From Pseudoxanthomonas sp. NC8 (GTDB lineage: Bacteria > Pseudomonadota > Gammaproteobacteria > Xanthomonadales > Xanthomonadaceae), in NCBI GenBank assembly GCA_025232375.1, contig CP060419.1:2789001-2853000 (forward strand): a stretch of 64,000 nucleotides of DNA. Direction: 5' to 3'. The notes beneath the pieces were generated by a model, which made no database searches, had not been told where the DNA came from, and saw only the letters and a program-made list of their open reading frames with translations. This document shows, piece by piece, positions 32,204 to 40,813 of this stretch. The position numbers and the translations under genes are program-made. The first letter of the stretch is position 1. Each line of letters begins with the position of its first letter.

Positions 32204-32932
32204 ATGACCGTCGTCCGCCCCAGTGGCCGCGCCCCCGACCAGTTGCGCCAGGTGCGCATCGAACGCGGCTACACCCGCCATGCCGAAGGTTCGGTCCTTG
32301 GTCAGCTTCGGCGACACCCGCGTGCTGTGCACCGCCAGCGTGGAGAACCGGGTCCCCGCGTTCCTGCGCGGCAAGGGGGAAGGCTGGGTCACCGCCGAGT
32401 ACGGCATGCTGCCGCGCTCCACCCATACCCGTTCCGACCGCGAGGCCTCGCGCGGCAAGCAGGGCGGGCGCACGCTGGAGATCCAGCGCCTGATCGGCCG
32501 CACCCTGCGCGCGTGCGTCGACCGCAACGCGCTCGGCGAACGCACCATCACCTGGACTGCGACGTGCTGCAGGCCGACGGCGGCACCCGCACCGCGGCGA
32601 TCACCGGCGCCTACGTCGCCCTGGTCGACGCGGTGCGCTGGCTGCAGGCGCGGCGCGATATCAGCCGCGACCCGGTGTTCGGCGCGGTGGCGGCGGTGTC
32701 GGTCGGTATCTACTGGGGCGTGCCGGTGCTGGACCTCGACTATGCCGAGGACAGCGCCTGCGACACCGACATGAACGTGGTGATGAACGACGGCGGCGGC
32801 TTCATCGAGCTGCAGGGCACCGCCGAGGGCCACGCCTTCCGCCGTACCGAGCTCGATGCGCTGCTGGCCCTGGCCGAGCACGGCATCGGCGAGCTGCTCG
32901 CCGCGCAGCAGGCTGCTCTGGCAAGGCCATGA
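32204..32932 (+). CDS. rph: RNase PH
   Basis: Phosphorolytic 3'-5' exoribonuclease that trims tRNA 3' ends. Visible: [21 protein letters not shown] in part, [18 protein letters not shown] (after correction), [70 protein letters not shown] and [15 protein letters not shown] at 32204-32206; 242 codons. Shifts: an extra base at 32296-32301 (CCTTGG for CCTGG) and a lost one near 32554. Followed by rdgB 51 bases on. Confidence 0.94.
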   Translation: MTVVRPSGRAPDQLRQVRIERGYTRHAEGSVLGQLRRHPRAVHRQRGEPGPRVPARQGGRLGHRRVRHAAALHPYPFRPRGLARQAGRAHAGDPAPDRPHPARVRRPQRARRTHHHLDCDVLQADGGTRTAAITGAYVALVDAVRWLQARRDISRDPVFGAVAAVSVGIYWGVPVLDLDYAEDSACDTDMNVVMNDGGGFIELQGTAEGHAFRRTELDALLALAEHGIGELLAAQQAALARP

Positions 32933-32983
32933 CTGGCACGAGCCTGCTGCACGCGCCGGAATCCAGCCGATGAGCCGCACGCG

Positions 32984-33634
32984 ATGACCCGCCTTATCCT
33001 TGGCCAGCGGCAATGCCGGCAAGCTCGCCGAGCTGCGCGCGCTGCTTGACGGCACCGGCGCCGAACTGGTCGCGCAGTCGGATCTGGGCGTGGCCGACAT
33101 CGAGGAAACCGGACTGACCTTTGTCGAGAACGCGCTGCTGAAGGCGCGCCACGCCGCACGGGTCACCGGCCTGCCGGCGCTGGCCGACGACTCGGGCCTG
33201 TGCGTGGACGCGCTCGGCGGCGCGCTGGGACTGTATTCGGCGCGCTATGCCGGCGGCCACGGCGACGGCGCAGCCAACATCGCCAAGCTGCTCGGCGCGC
33301 TCGAAGGCCTCAATCCGCAATGGCGGACCGCGCACTTCTACGCGGTGATCGTGCTGCTGCGCCACGCGGAGGATCCGCAGCCGCTGGTCGCCGAAGGCAT
33401 CTGGCCGGGCCTGATCCTCGATGCACCACGCGGCGCAGGCGGCTTCGGCTACGATCCGGTGTTCCTCGATACCGAACACGGCCTGTCCGCCGCCGAGCTC
33501 GAGCCGGTGGTGAAGAACCGCATCAGCCACCGCGGACGCCCCTGGCACAGCTGCATGCCCGCCTGCCGGCGGCGCAGCCGCGTTGCGCTGACGCCACCCG
33601 CACCCTGCAGCTGCCGACCGCAGCACCCGCATGA
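32984..33634 (+). CDS. rdgB: dITP/XTP pyrophosphatase
   Basis: House-cleaning enzyme that removes deaminated purine triphosphates (dITP, XTP). Visible: LILASGNAGKLAELR (after removing the extra base at 32998-33003), the acidic ETGLTFVENALLKARHAA and ADDSGLCVDALGG, YSARYAGG, and GAGGFGYDPVFLD. The C-terminal part shifts near 33537 and then reads LAQLHARLPAAQ. Stop TGA at 33632-33634 overlaps the hemW ATG. Around 210 residues. The rph-rdgB-hemW order is common. Confidence 0.93.
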
Positions 33635-34791
33635 CTCCCGCCCTGATCCCGCCGCCGCTTTCGCTGTACGTGCACCTGCCCTGGTGCGTGCGCAAGTGCC
33701 CGTACTGCGACTTCAACTCGCACGCGGCCAAGGGCGGACTGCCATTCGACGATTACGTCGATGCGCTGGTGCGCGACTTGGAGCACGACCTGCCGCTGGT
33801 CTGGGGCCGCACGGTGCACAGCGTGTTCTTCGGTGGCGGCACGCCCAGCCTGTTCCCGCCGCAGGCCATCGACAGGATCCTGCAGGCCGCCTCGGTAAGG
33901 CTGCGCTTCGCCCCGGATGCGGAAATCACCCTCGAAGCCAATCCCGGCACCGCCGAACACGGCCGCTTCGACGGCTACCGTGCCGCCGGCGTCAACCGGA
34001 TCAGCTTCGGCATTCAGAGCTTCGACGACGGCTGCCTGCAGCGGCTGGGCCGCATCCACGACAGCACCGAAGCCGAGGCGGCGGTGAAACTGGCCCGGGA
34101 CGCCGGTTTCGACAACCTCAACCTGGACCTGATGTACGCCCTGCCCGGTAAGGACCTGGCCATGGCCGAGCGCGACCTGGAACGCGCCTTCGCCCTGCAG
34201 CCGGCGCATGTCAGCCACTACCAGCTGACCCTGGAACCGAACACGGTGTTCTTCGCCCGGCCGCCGCAGGGCATCCCCGACGACGACGCCGCCATGGGAC
34301 ATCCAGGAGCGCTGCCAGGCGCGCTGCTGGCCGACGCCGGCTACGGCCACTACGAGACCAGCGCCTACGCTGGTACTGGCCGCCAGTGCGCGCACAACCT
34401 CAACTACTGGCGCTACGGCGACTACCCGGGGATCGGTGCCGGCGCCCACGGCAAGATCACCCTCGGCGCCGAACAGTCGATCCTGCGCCGCTGGAAACAC
34501 AAGCATCCGGCCAACTGGATGGCCGCAGCCGGCGGACCTGCCGCGATCGGCGGCGACGACCGGATACACGCGGACCGGCGTCCGTTCGAATACATGCTCA
34601 ACGCGCTGCGGCTGCACGAAGGCTTCGCCCTGTCCGACTTCGAAGTCCGCACCGGCCTGTCCCGCGACAGGATCCTGCCCGCCCTCGCGCTGGCCCGGGA
34701 ACGCGAATGGCTGGCGGTTTCGGACAACCACGTGGCACCGACCGCGCTGGGCCGCCGTTTCGCCAACGACGTCATCGGCCTGTTCCTCTGA
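33631..34791 (+). CDS. hemW: Radical SAM heme chaperone HemW
   Basis: Oxygen-independent coproporphyrinogen oxidase-like protein that binds heme and delivers it to respiratory enzymes. It lacks the CPO-specific N-terminal extension and carries the radical-SAM triad CVRKCPYC near residue 19. Other blocks: SVFFGGGTPSLFPP, ITLEANPGT, GVNRISFGIQSF, DLMYALPG, HYETSAYA and CAHNLNYWRYGDYPGIGAGAHGK in part. 386 codons. Two local scrambles near 34290-34320 and 34370 compensate each other. At 34148-34153 GGTAAGG replaces GGCCAGG, turning a conserved PGQ into PGK. Confidence 0.93.
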   Translation: MTPALIPPPLSLYVHLPWCVRKCPYCDFNSHAAKGGLPFDDYVDALVRDLEHDLPLVWGRTVHSVFFGGGTPSLFPPQAIDRILQAASVRLRFAPDAEITLEANPGTAEHGRFDGYRAAGVNRISFGIQSFDDGCLQRLGRIHDSTEAEAAVKLARDAGFDNLNLDLMYALPGKDLAMAERDLERAFALQPAHVSHYQLTLEPNTVFFARPPQGIPDDDAAMGHPGALPGALLADAGYGHYETSAYAGTGRQCAHNLNYWRYGDYPGIGAGAHGKITLGAEQSILRRWKHKHPANWMAAAGGPAAIGGDDRIHADRRPFEYMLNALRLHEGFALSDFEVRTGLSRDRILPALALAREREWLAVSDNHVAPTALGRRFANDVIGLFL

Positions 34792-34876
34792 GGAAGGCCC
34801 GCGGAACGGCGAGCGCTGTGGCCGCCCCACCCACAAACATGTTAAATACCGACGCTCAGGGGAGCCGGGCCGCCGG

Positions 34877-37223
34877 ATGTCATCTACCGTCCGACCAACA
34901 TCGAACACCCACGGTGCGCCGCGCACGCTTGCGCACGCCTCGCTGCCACCGCGCGTGCGCCACATCCTCGAAGCGGTCAACGCGCTGGCCGGGCAGGCCC
35001 TGACCACCTCGCTCAACCTGGCGTTGAACGAGTTCGAGCGCCAGCTGTTCAAGAACGCAGACCTTGCGCGCAGCAACCAGCGCCAGTCCGAGCATTTCGT
35101 CGAACTGCAGCGCCTGCGCCAGCATCGCGCCGACGTGGTGCCGCGCTACCTTGGCCGGGCTCGAGGACGCACTCGCGCGCCTGCGCGAAATGCCCGTGGC
35201 CACGCCCGTCGAGGAGGCGGTCACCGACCCGCTGCAGTTCCAGCACCTGACCCTGGTCGAGGACACCGACCTGGACCGCGAGATCGTCCTGGCCGAAATC
35301 AGCAAGCGCGAAGCGCAGCGCGGCGGTACTCCGCTGCTGCTGCTGGGCCAGCGTTTCGGCGTGCTCGCCGGGCGACCGGCGTTCGATCCGGAGCACCTTC
35401 CAATCGGGCCCCATGCGCTGTGCCGCGTCCTGCGCGACGCCGGCGAAACGCTGCACATGACCCTGGATTCGCAGCTGCTGCTGTACCGCGTGTTCGAGCG
35501 CCAGGTGCTGGACCGTTACGGCGAACTGGTCGAACGGCTCAATGTGCTGTTGACCCATGAAGGCGTCCTGCCTTACTGGTCTACCTGCCGTACCGGCCAC
35601 GCACGCAGGGCCAGAGCCGCGACCGCGGCGGTTCCGCCGGCGCGGTCAGCCAGCGCCCCTGACCGGCTGGCATGGCTCGACTCGGCCGTCGGTATGGAGC
35701 GGCGCCCTGATGGCCGGGCTGGCCGCGCGCCGGCACCCGCCCGTGGCGACGACGCGGCGCGCGACGAGGCGGCCGCCGAAGCGGAGCAGCCGACCACAGC
35801 GGAGATGCCGGAACAGGCGGTGTTCGCCGCGCTGCAGAACATGCTGTCCGACCGTCGCGGCGACCAGCCCGGCGGCAGCGACCGCCCCCCGGCGTGATCC
35901 TGCCGCTGGACGCCATGGTCAACGTGCTTGGCGCGTTGCAGTCCGTGCCGGTGCCGAAGCGCGCATTCGGGCGTCCGCGCCGGACCGTCGACGACCTGCG
36001 CTAAGGCCATGCTGGCGCGGATGCGCGAGGCGCATGGACCGGATGCCAGCCTTTCGCAGGAACACAGCGACACGTTCGAACTGCTGGGCATGCTGTACCA
36101 CGAGATCGGCCGGGAGGTGCACCTGGACGCACCCGCCCAGGACCTGCTGGAGAAGCTGCAGGTCCCGGTGGTGCGCGCGCCGTGCAGGACCGCAGTTTCT
36201 TCGTCCGCGACCAGCATCCGGCGCGCGAGCTGCTCAATTCCGTCGCCGAATCCGGCGCCACGTGGCTGGCCGACGACGATGCCGATTCGCAGCTGGTCAC
36301 GCGCCTGTCGCAGGCCGTCGACAAGGTGCTCGCGGAGTACACCGACGACGAAGCCGTATTCGAACGCGCCAACCGCGAGGTGCAGGAGCACTATCGCGCG
36401 CAGGCCCACAAGGCCGAGGTCAGCGAGCGGCGCTAAGGTCGAGGCCGCGCGCGGCCGCGACCGCCTGGAGACGGCCAAGCGCAGCGCCGCGACGGCCATC
36501 GCCGCGCGGCTCGGCGAGCGCACGCCGCCGCAGTTCGTCCGTGCGCTGCTGAACCGCGGGCGGACGTGCTGACCCTGACGTCGCTGCGCCACGGCGAGGA
36601 TTCGCAGGAGTGGCGCGAGCGCGAGGAGGCGACCGCCATGGGATCATCGAGATCACCTGCGCCGCCGACACGCCCGCGGACCCGGACCTTGGCCGCACAG
36701 ATCGACACCGCCCTGCGCCAGGTCGGCTACCACGAGGACGAGGCCAGTGCCATCGCCCGCCGGCTGTCGCGCAGCGATGACGACGAGGCGACTTCGCGTA
36801 CCGAACTGACCGCCAAGCTCAAGGCCCGTGCGCGCCTGGGCGAGGGCGAGCATGCCGAGGCGAAGAAAGCGCAGCTGCCGCCGCGCAGCGCCGAGGAGCA
36901 GGGTTGCTACGAACACCTGCGCACGCTGCCCTTCGGCACCTGGTTCGAGTTCGTGCACAACCAGCAGGGCGACGTGCGTCGCCAGCGCCTGTCCTGGTAC
37001 AGCCCGGTCACCGACAACGCGCTGTTCGTCAACGCGCGCGGGCACAAGGTCGGCGAACATTCGCTCGACAGCCTGGCCCGGCTGATGGCCCAGGGGTAAG
37101 GCGCGGATCGTCACCGAGGACAAGGGCCGCCTGATCGACCGCGCCTGGCAGGCCACGCTGCGCGCACTGCGCGGGTTGGCCGGCCGGCCGGCCAGCGCCG
37201 CACCGGGAGCCGCAAGCGCATGA
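34877..37223 (+). CDS. DUF1631-family protein
   Basis: About 780 residues of a large, mostly helical cytosolic family typical of Xanthomonadales and Pseudomonas; sometimes mislabelled thymidine phosphorylase. No enzymatic motif is visible. Conserved-looking parts: NLALNEFERQLFKNADLARSNQ in part, FQHLTLVEDTDLDREIVLAEI in part, LLLLGQRFGVLAGRPAF, ETLHMTLDSQLLLYRVFERQV in part, HSDTFELLGMLYHEIGREV, and a C-terminal beta region LPFGTWFEFVHNQQGDVRRQRLSWYSP in part that resembles PilZ strands. ATG at 34877. It has the most frame breaks of any gene here; those at 35149, 36001, 36433, 36687 and 37096 fall on CCWGG-derived sites. The stop overlaps the PilZ ATG. Confidence 0.85.
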
Positions 37224-37570
37224 TCCACGAGACCCGTCGCGCACCCCGCCGCCACGTCACCGAAAGCGTGCCGGTGATCGACACGATGACCGACGAGGTG
37301 ATCGGGCAACTCGGCAACCTGTCCGAGAGCGGGATGCTGCTGATCGCCTCCTCGCCACTGGCCGAGGACGCCCTTTACCAGCTGCGCTTCCACCTGCGCG
37401 GGCGCGGGCTGTCCTCGCCGGTCGGGGTCGGCGTGCACCTGCTGTGGACCGTGCCTGCCAATACCCCCGGCCAGAACTGGTGCGGCTTCCGCTTCCTGAC
37501 GATCTCCGACGAGCAGCGCGGGGCGATCCGCGACTGGGTCCGCGCCGGCGAGGAAACGCACGCGGACTGA
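37220..37570 (+). CDS. PilZ-domain protein
   Basis: Intact, 116 residues. PilZ domains bind cyclic di-GMP through an RxxxR and a [D/N]xSxxG motif. Both are visible here: RRAPRRHV near the N-terminus and LGNLSESGML about 30 residues on. A beta-barrel remainder follows (VGVGVHLLWTVPA, CGFRFLTISDEQRGAIRDWV). ATG overlaps the DUF1631 stop (ATGA), implying coupled synthesis and probably a joint role, for example in motility or biofilm control by c-di-GMP. Confidence 0.88.
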   Translation: MIHETRRAPRRHVTESVPVIDTMTDEVIGQLGNLSESGMLLIASSPLAEDALYQLRFHLRGRGLSSPVGVGVHLLWTVPANTPGQNWCGFRFLTISDEQRGAIRDWVRAGEETHAD

Positions 37571-37638
37571 GGCGCGGCTTTCAGGGGATGTTTCCGGCCG
37601 ATCGGGCACACTGTGGCCTTTAGCACCGGATCCGCACC

Positions 37639-38959
37639 ATGCACGCCGTCGATGCCGCACCGCTCTATCCCCAGCACCTTGCAACGCTGCGCGCGCGCGC
37701 GGACGAGGGCCTGGCCCGCAGCGGCCATGACCACCTGCTGGTGCCCAGCGGCCGCCGCCACTACCAGCTGTTCGACGACCGCGACTATCCGTTCGCGGTC
37801 AATCCGCATTTCAAGCACTGGCTGCCGCTGACCCGCGTCACCGACAGCTGGCTGGTCCACACCCCGGGCCAGCGGCCGAAAGTGATCTACCTGCAGCCAT
37901 TCGACTACTGGCACGTGGTGCCCGAGGCCCCCAACGGCTGGTGGGTCGAGCACGTGGACGTGCACGTGATCCGCACCCCGGAGGAAGCCCTGCCGCTGCT
38001 GCCCGGCCCGGCCGCACGCTGCGCGATCCTCGGCGAGCCCAACAGCGCGCTCGGCGACTACGTGCCGGACAATCCGCCGGCGGCGCTGGACTACCTGCAT
38101 TACCAGCGTTCATACAAGACCCCCTACGAGATCGCGCTGATGCGCGTGGCCCAGCGCAAGGCCGCACACGCGCACCGGGCCGCCGAGCGAGTGTTCCGCG
38201 CCGGGGCCAGCGAGTTCGACATCCACATGGCGTATTGCGAGGCGGCCCGCCAGGACGTCGCCGAGCTTCCCTACCAGAACATCGTCTGCCTCAACACGCA
38301 CGGCGCGGTCCTGCACTACACCGAACTGGATCGCGATCCGCCGGCCGAATCGCTCAGCTTCCTGATCGACGCCGGCGCCAGCCACCACGGCTATGCCTCC
38401 GACATCACCCGTACCTACGCGACCGATCGTGGCAGCGAGTTGAGCGATGATCGACGCGGTCGATGCCGCCCAGCAGGCGATGTGCGCCGGCGTGCGCGCC
38501 GGCGTGGACTACAGGCAGCTGCACGTGGACGCGCACCTGTCGCTGATGGGCATCCTCAAGGACTTCGGCGTGCTGAAGGCCTCGCCGGAAGCGGCGCTGG
38601 CCACGGGCGTGAGCGCGGCGTTCTTCCCGCACGGCCTGGGCCATCCGATCGGCCTGCAGGTGCACGACGTGGCCGGCTTCGCCGCCAGCGACCGCGGCGG
38701 CACCATCGCGCGGCCCTCGGGCCACCCCTACCTGCGCATGACCCGCGTGCTCGAACCGGGCATGGTCGTCACCATCGAGCCCGGCCTGTACTTCATCGAC
38801 ATGCTGCTGGACGAGGTGAAGAAGAACGGCCATGCCGACAGTGTCGACTGGGCGCGCGTGGACGCGTTCCGGCCTTACGGCGGCATCCGCATCGAGGACG
38901 AAGTGCTGTGCACGGACGGTGTGGCCGACAACCTGACCCGACCGGCGTTCGCCGCCTGA
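37639..38959 (+). CDS. pepQ: Xaa-Pro dipeptidase
   Basis: Proline dipeptidase (prolidase) of the pita-bread metallopeptidase fold. Five metal ligands are visible: Asp and Asp in FLIDAGASHHGYASDITRTYAT in part, His in FPHGLGHPIGLQVHD, Glu in VVTIEPGLYF and Glu in GGIRIEDEVL. About 440 residues, close to E. coli PepQ. ATG at 37639. One base is missing near 38442, just after RTYATDRGSEF, joining two halves that are otherwise clean. Followed by a terminator-like hairpin. Confidence 0.94.
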
Positions 38960-38968
38960 CCGCGGTAG

Positions 38969-38994
38969 CGCAGGGCGGGGTTTGCCCCGCTGCG
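38969..38994 (+). terminator. Hairpin downstream of pepQ
   Basis: CGCAG-GG-CGGGG, TTTG loop, CCCCG-CTGCG: a 10-bp stem with a two-base bulge, 10 bases after the pepQ stop, followed by TTTGCG. Likely terminator. Confidence 0.6.
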
Positions 38995-39078
38995 TTTGCG
39001 GCGCGCGAAACCGGCGGAAGAACAGCCGGTCGGCCTTGCGGGAAAAAAGATGGGGGGGCAAGCCCCGCTCCACGGTCG

Positions 39079-39102
39079 CTGCTGCCGGCAAACCGGCAGC
39101 AG
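39079..39102. terminator. Hairpin downstream of the TetR-family gene
   Basis: Perfect 10-bp inverted repeat CTGCTGCCGG / CCGGCAGCAG with a CAAA loop, 10 bases beyond the TetR stop (minus strand). No T tract follows, so termination is inferred from position and stability only. Confidence 0.45.
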
Positions 39103-39111
39103 TCGCCCGGC

Positions 39112-39707
39112 TCAGACCGGAATCAGGGTATTGATCACGTGCCCGAGGTATTCCTCGAACTCCTCGTGGGTCATCTTCGGCTGGTGCGGGCGCAACTGCA
39201 GGAAGCCGACATAGGCGGCATAGGTCAGGCGCGCCCGGTTCTGCGCTTCGGCGCGCCCGAGACCGGCCTGGCGGAACGAGGCGGTCAGGTATTCCAGGCG
39301 CCGCTGCGACACGCGCTGGATCACCGGCGCCACCGCCGGATGCTCCAGCGACTTGAGCAGCTCGCTGTAGATCGCATGCGGCTTGGTCTCGTGGCCGACC
39401 AGCTGGAACAGCATGCGCAGGCGCTCGCGCGGATCCGGCACCTCTTCCAGGCTGCCGAACACCTGCTCCTGCTCGACCTCCTCCCAGCGCTCCAGCGCTG
39501 CCTGCAGCAGCGCGTCGCGCGACGGGAAGTGCCAGTAGAAGCTGCCCTTGGTCACGCCCAGGCGTCGGGCCAGCGGCTCTACCGCGACCGCGGACACGCC
39601 CTGTTCGGCGATGACGTCCAGTGCGACCTGGGCCCAGTCGGCAGCGCTCAGGCGGGTGCCACGGGCCGGCACGGGGAAGGGGGCGGATCCATCGAGGTCG
39701 GGTTCAT
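39112..39707 (-). CDS. TetR-family transcriptional regulator
   Basis: The N-terminal helix-turn-helix is clear: DWAQVALDVIAEQGVSAVAVEPLARRLGVTKGSFYWHFPSRDALLQAALERW in parts. The C-terminal effector domain is divergent (LRMLFQLVGHETKPHAIYSELLK, RARLTYAAYVGFLQLRP). About 198 residues. The start is taken at ATG 39705-39707 (MNPTSMDPPPSP), which requires one indel in the C-runs near 39680 to join the HTH frame. It is divergent from an alpha/beta hydrolase-fadE operon, so it most likely represses fatty-acid catabolism genes with an acyl-CoA as effector; that assignment is contextual. Confidence 0.85.
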
Positions 39708-39825
39708 GCGCCGGATTTAACCATACGCCGCAGTCCGTTGCAGTACGCCGTTGCGGCGGAAACAGTGTCGATCTCGGCTCCCCGCGCCCGTGGCAGCGCC
39801 CACAGACCACCCGTACGCAAACGTA

Positions 39826-39865
39826 TTGACTTTCCCGGACGCGCGTCCATACCATCTCGTATGGA
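39826..39865 (+). promoter_or_regulatory. Promoter and palindromic operator of the hydrolase-fadE operon
   Basis: TTGACT (39826-39831), 18-base spacer, TACCAT (39850-39855) gives a start near 39862, at the ATG itself (39861), so the mRNA may be leaderless. A perfect 7-bp inverted repeat, TCCATAC (39846-39852) and GTATGGA (39859-39865), brackets the -10 box. A half-site CCATACG recurs at 39721-39727 just upstream of the TetR start, and TACG-CAAA-CGTA lies at 39814-39825. This fits an autoregulated TetR operator. Confidence 0.55.
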
Positions 39866-40813
39866 TACGGCCGCCGCCATCGACCTGCCGGTCAACGAAC
39901 TGCGCCTGCAAGGCGCCGGTCCGGCCCTGGCGGCAAGCGCGTACCACGTGCCCGGCGTTCCCGCCGGGACTGGCGTCACCTCGGTGCTGTATGCGCACGG
40001 TTTCGGCCAGACGCGCCGCGCCTGGTCATCAACGGCAACGGCGCTCGCACGGCGTGGCCACGCCGGCCTTGCCTACGACGCGCGCGGGCACGGGGGCTCG
40101 GACCGCAATGCCGACGACGCCTACACCGGCCAGCAGTTCACCGACGACCTGATCGTGCTGGCCGGCGGGCTGCCACGCCCGCCGCTGCTGGTCGCCGCCT
40201 CGATGGGCGGGCTGTTCGGCCTGCTGGCCGAATCGCGCTGGCCGGGCCTGTTCCGCGCCATGATCCCCAGTCGACATCACCCCGCGCTGGGAGACCGCCG
40301 GCCTGCAGCGCATCCTCGGCTTCATGACCGCGTTCCCGGACGGCTTCGGCTCGCTGGAGCAGGCCGCCGACAGCATCGCCACCTACCTGCCGCAGCGCCG
40401 CCGCGAGCCGGGCAAGTCGCCCGATTCGCTGCGCGAACTGCTGCGCGAAGGCGCCGACGGCCGCTGGCGCTGGCACTGGGACCCGCGCCTTGGTCGATGA
40501 ACTGGCGCGCGACAGCGAACGGCACCAGGACGACATCGCCGCCGCCACGCGTACCGTGCAGTGCCCGCTGCTGCTGGTCAGCGGCGGCCGCAGCGACCTG
40601 GTTTCCGAGCGCACGGTGGCCGATTTCCTCGAACTGGCCCCGCATGCGCGCCATGTGCAGCTGGCCGATGCCACGCATATGCTGGCCGGGGACGACAACG
40701 ACCGCTTTACCGCCACGGTGCTGGAATATCTCGCGGAACTGGACCGGACCGAGGGGACCGGCAGATCCGCGGTGCAAGGGGCGCACGCGCCCGTCAACGG
40801 AGCAAACCCATGA
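39861..40813 (+). CDS. Alpha/beta hydrolase
   Basis: About 317 residues with an alpha/beta-hydrolase fold: VLYAHGFGQTRRAW (oxyanion HG), LAYDARGHGGSD, the nucleophile elbow VAASMGGLFGLLAE, LLLVSGGRSDLVS (acid region) and ADATHMLAGDDND with the catalytic His. Likely an esterase, thioesterase or lipase; substrate unknown. ATG at 39861. Shifts near 40030, 40270 and at 40488-40493 (CCTTGG for CCTGG). Its stop overlaps the fadE ATG (ATGA), tying it to acyl-CoA breakdown, perhaps by supplying or releasing fatty acids. Confidence 0.83.
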
